Shown here: piece by piece, positions 13,963 through 15,404 of the stretch | Numbering within the stretch: the first letter of the stretch is position 1 | Layout of the letters: each line of letters opens with the position of its first letter | Assembly (NCBI GenBank): GCA_002869465.1 | Contig: PKSW01000048.1 | Coordinates: 1 to 15,404 of the forward strand | Direction of reading: 5' to 3' | Source of the DNA: Marinilabiliales bacterium | Lineage (GTDB): Bacteria > Bacteroidota > Bacteroidia > Bacteroidales > F082 | DNA: 15,404 nt | The notes under the pieces: generated by a model | Database searches by the model: none | The model's input: only the letters and a program-made list of their open reading frames with translations | What the model was told of the DNA's origin: nothing | Program-made: the position numbers and the translations under genes

Positions 13963-14991
13963 ATGCTTATCCAATTTTATAGAATAGTCATTCTATTGTT
14001 ATCAATTACTTTTCTTAACTCCTGCAAAACCAATGAAAATGTAACGGGCCAGTCCATGAATCCTGACGGAAGATATGATAGTGAGTTTCCTGATAAGAGT
14101 GTTTCTGATCAATTGAGTGAAATTTCAAAATCTATTAAAAAACTGGATTGTCTGGCTTTTTATATGACCTATGTTTTTCCTCCGGAAAATCAATTAAAGA
14201 CAAACTCAATAACAAAAGAAAACATAAAGGAATTGTCAGTTAGTGAAGATGTTACTAATGAATCGGTGGCCGGCACGGCTACTATTGTTTATTACGATGG
14301 AAAGACAATCGGATTGCTGACCTGCGCGCATGTAGTTGATTATCCGGATACGATTTTTAATTGGTATGATGCAGAAAAAACCATATTACAATCAATATCT
14401 GTAAAAGTGCGGCAGCAAAATTATATTACCGGCTTACCCGATGGGGAAGATATTGAAATCGTGGTGCTGGACAGGAAGAACGATATTGCCTTGCTTAAAA
14501 AGAAGCTGGATGCGCATGTCGAACGTCAGGATGTTTTCACATATAAATCAGGAAACACCGGTGAACTTGAATGGGGAACGTTCGTTTATATCATGGGCTA
14601 TCCCCTGGGTAATTTGATGGTCACCCGCGCTATTGTCAGCAATCCTGATAAAACCAAAAACGGTGTATTTCTTACAGACGCATTATATAATAAAGGAATT
14701 AGTGGCAGCCCTGTATTCGCGTTGCGTGATGGTGTACCTAATTTCGAATGGATTGGGATGGCAAAATCGGCGTCCGCAGAAAATTTTACCTATCTAAAGC
14801 CTGATGAAGATATGCTTGATCATACCCATGTGAAATACCCTTATCAAGGCGTCTTTTACGCACAAAAAAAACTGAATATAAATTATGGCGTCACATTCTC
14901 AGTCACCATTGAAGCCATAGAAAGTTTCTATAAAAAGAACAAGCGAATGATTGAAAATGCGGGTATTAACTTTGACGAATTGTTACCTTAG
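13963..14991 (+). CDS. Trypsin-like serine protease lipoprotein (S1 family fold)
   Basis: A 342-residue putative lipoprotein. The ATG at 13963 opens a signal peptide ending in the lipobox FLNSC (Cys21). Starting instead at 13891 would bury it behind 24 residues and overlap the permease gene. A helical, charged stretch at 45-62 precedes the protease domain. The triad is visible: His123 in LLTCAHVVDY, Asp174 in RKNDIALLK and Ser247 in KGISGSPVF, the usual GxSGxP context. MGYPLGN (211-217) matches the loop preceding the Ser segment in DegP/V8-like proteases. No PDZ domain follows; the C-terminal ~90 residues are unassigned. It probably acts at the periplasmic or outer-membrane face. It is the third gene of the ABC exporter operon, and its stop overlaps that of the convergent M48 gene by 4 bp. 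Confidence 0.85.
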   Translation: MLIQFYRIVILLLSITFLNSCKTNENVTGQSMNPDGRYDSEFPDKSVSDQLSEISKSIKKLDCLAFYMTYVFPPENQLKTNSITKENIKELSVSEDVTNESVAGTATIVYYDGKTIGLLTCAHVVDYPDTIFNWYDAEKTILQSISVKVRQQNYITGLPDGEDIEIVVLDRKNDIALLKKKLDAHVERQDVFTYKSGNTGELEWGTFVYIMGYPLGNLMVTRAIVSNPDKTKNGVFLTDALYNKGISGSPVFALRDGVPNFEWIGMAKSASAENFTYLKPDEDMLDHTHVKYPYQGVFYAQKKLNINYGVTFSVTIEAIESFYKKNKRMIENAGINFDELLP

Positions 14992-15404
14992 TCTTCCAGG
15001 GCTTTTTTCCTTTGCAGGATAGGAGGGTGGGAGTAGTGGAAGAAAACGTAGGCTGGATGAGGTGTCAGGTTACTCAAATTCTTCACCGACAATTTTATTA
15101 AGGCATTGATAAGTGCTTTCCCCGAATAATTTTTTTTCGCAAAAGCATCCGCCTGGTATTCAAATTTCCTTGAAGTGATGTTTGAAAGGATACCCGTAAG
15201 CAATGAAACCGGAGAAAACAACAATCCAAAAGCCACAATACCCATATAAAAACTGGCTTCGGGGGCGCCCAGTGCCAATGACATAGCTGGAACATCAATA
15301 GCAACCCACAGTAGCCAGATCATGAAAGCACTTTGAACTAGCGACATGATCAATCCTTTCACAATGTGGTTCTTCTTGTAGTGACCAATTTCATGTGCCA
15401 GAAC
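14988..15404 (-). CDS. Ste24-type M48 metalloprotease (CAAX-protease-like), C-terminal part
   Basis: The 3' portion of an M48-family membrane zinc protease; its 5' end lies beyond the right edge, and the frame is open to 15404. The first visible codons give VLAHEIGHYKKNH, containing the HExxH zinc motif. FEYQADAFA further on supplies the third ligand (Glu) in the usual M48 context. NLTPHPAYVFFHYSHPPILQRKKAL at the end is the Ste24 (M48A) C-terminal signature. Two hydrophobic segments lie between the two zinc motifs. Family members sit in the inner membrane; in bacteria the substrates are poorly known, since prenylation is eukaryotic. The GTG at 15360-15362 is internal, not a start. Confidence 0.93.
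   Translation of the reverse strand, partial: VLAHEIGHYKKNHIVKGLIMSLVQSAFMIWLLWVAIDVPAMSLALGAPEASFYMGIVAFGLLFSPVSLLTGILSNITSRKFEYQADAFAKKNYSGKALINALIKLSVKNLSNLTPHPAYVFFHYSHPPILQRKKALED

Noticed and set aside
1..15404. Defence system, CRISPR array, mobile element or biosynthetic cluster
   Set aside because: No transposase, integrase, nuclease-toxin pair, regular spaced repeats or synthase domains were seen. Every long frame is accounted for by housekeeping or envelope families.

Overview
The window looks like a piece of a Bacteroidota chromosome, probably Bacteroidales or a related order (inference). The sequence is AT-rich. Several intergenic gaps carry the phylum-type -7 promoter box TAnnTTTG(C). 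The gene content is also typical of the phylum: a PorV/PorQ-like outer-membrane protein, a helix-hairpin-helix/beta-barrel protein, an EamA permease, and dnaA followed by a low-molecular-weight phosphatase and an RsmI-like methyltransferase. No tRNA, rRNA, insertion sequence, CRISPR array or phage gene was seen. Most of the window reads as ordinary, tightly packed core or housekeeping chromosome.

Layout. 84-515: dCMP-deaminase-like enzyme (+). 521-3508: two-gene minus-strand envelope operon, a PorV/PorQ-like protein and a helix-hairpin-helix protein with a long beta-barrel-like C-terminus. 3509-3859: divergent gap holding a frameshifted, truncated relic of a DUF2461 gene. 3860-4274: small secreted TonB-C-like protein with a clear terminator. 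4361-5014: intact DUF2461 protein. 5017-6117 (-): secreted DUF3298-type protein, divergent from 6222-7699 (+), an EamA permease and a YigZ/IMPACT protein. 7700-7904: dnaA upstream region with a long AT-rich imperfect hairpin. 7905-11593 (+): dnaA, low-molecular-weight phosphatase, serine racemase-like PLP enzyme, RsmI-like methyltransferase. 11600-12106 (-): SlyD-like FKBP isomerase with a His-rich tail. 12259-14991 (+): ABC exporter ATPase, its permease and a trypsin-like lipoprotein. 14988-15404 (-): C-terminal part of a Ste24-type M48 protease that runs off the right edge.

How the genes fit together. The last three genes of the dnaA group are very close to one another (gaps of 9 and 3 nt) and are probably co-transcribed; dnaA is separated from them by 122 bp. 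The ABC ATPase and permease overlap by 11 bp, and the protease lipoprotein follows after 5 bp, which suggests one envelope-related operon. All four convergent junctions are packed to within -4 to +6 nt. I see no convincing unknown multi-gene system. The observations most worth a second look are the DUF2461 relic, the helix-hairpin-helix/barrel operon, the dnaA upstream hairpin, the serine racemase-like gene in the dnaA neighbourhood and the exporter-protease operon.
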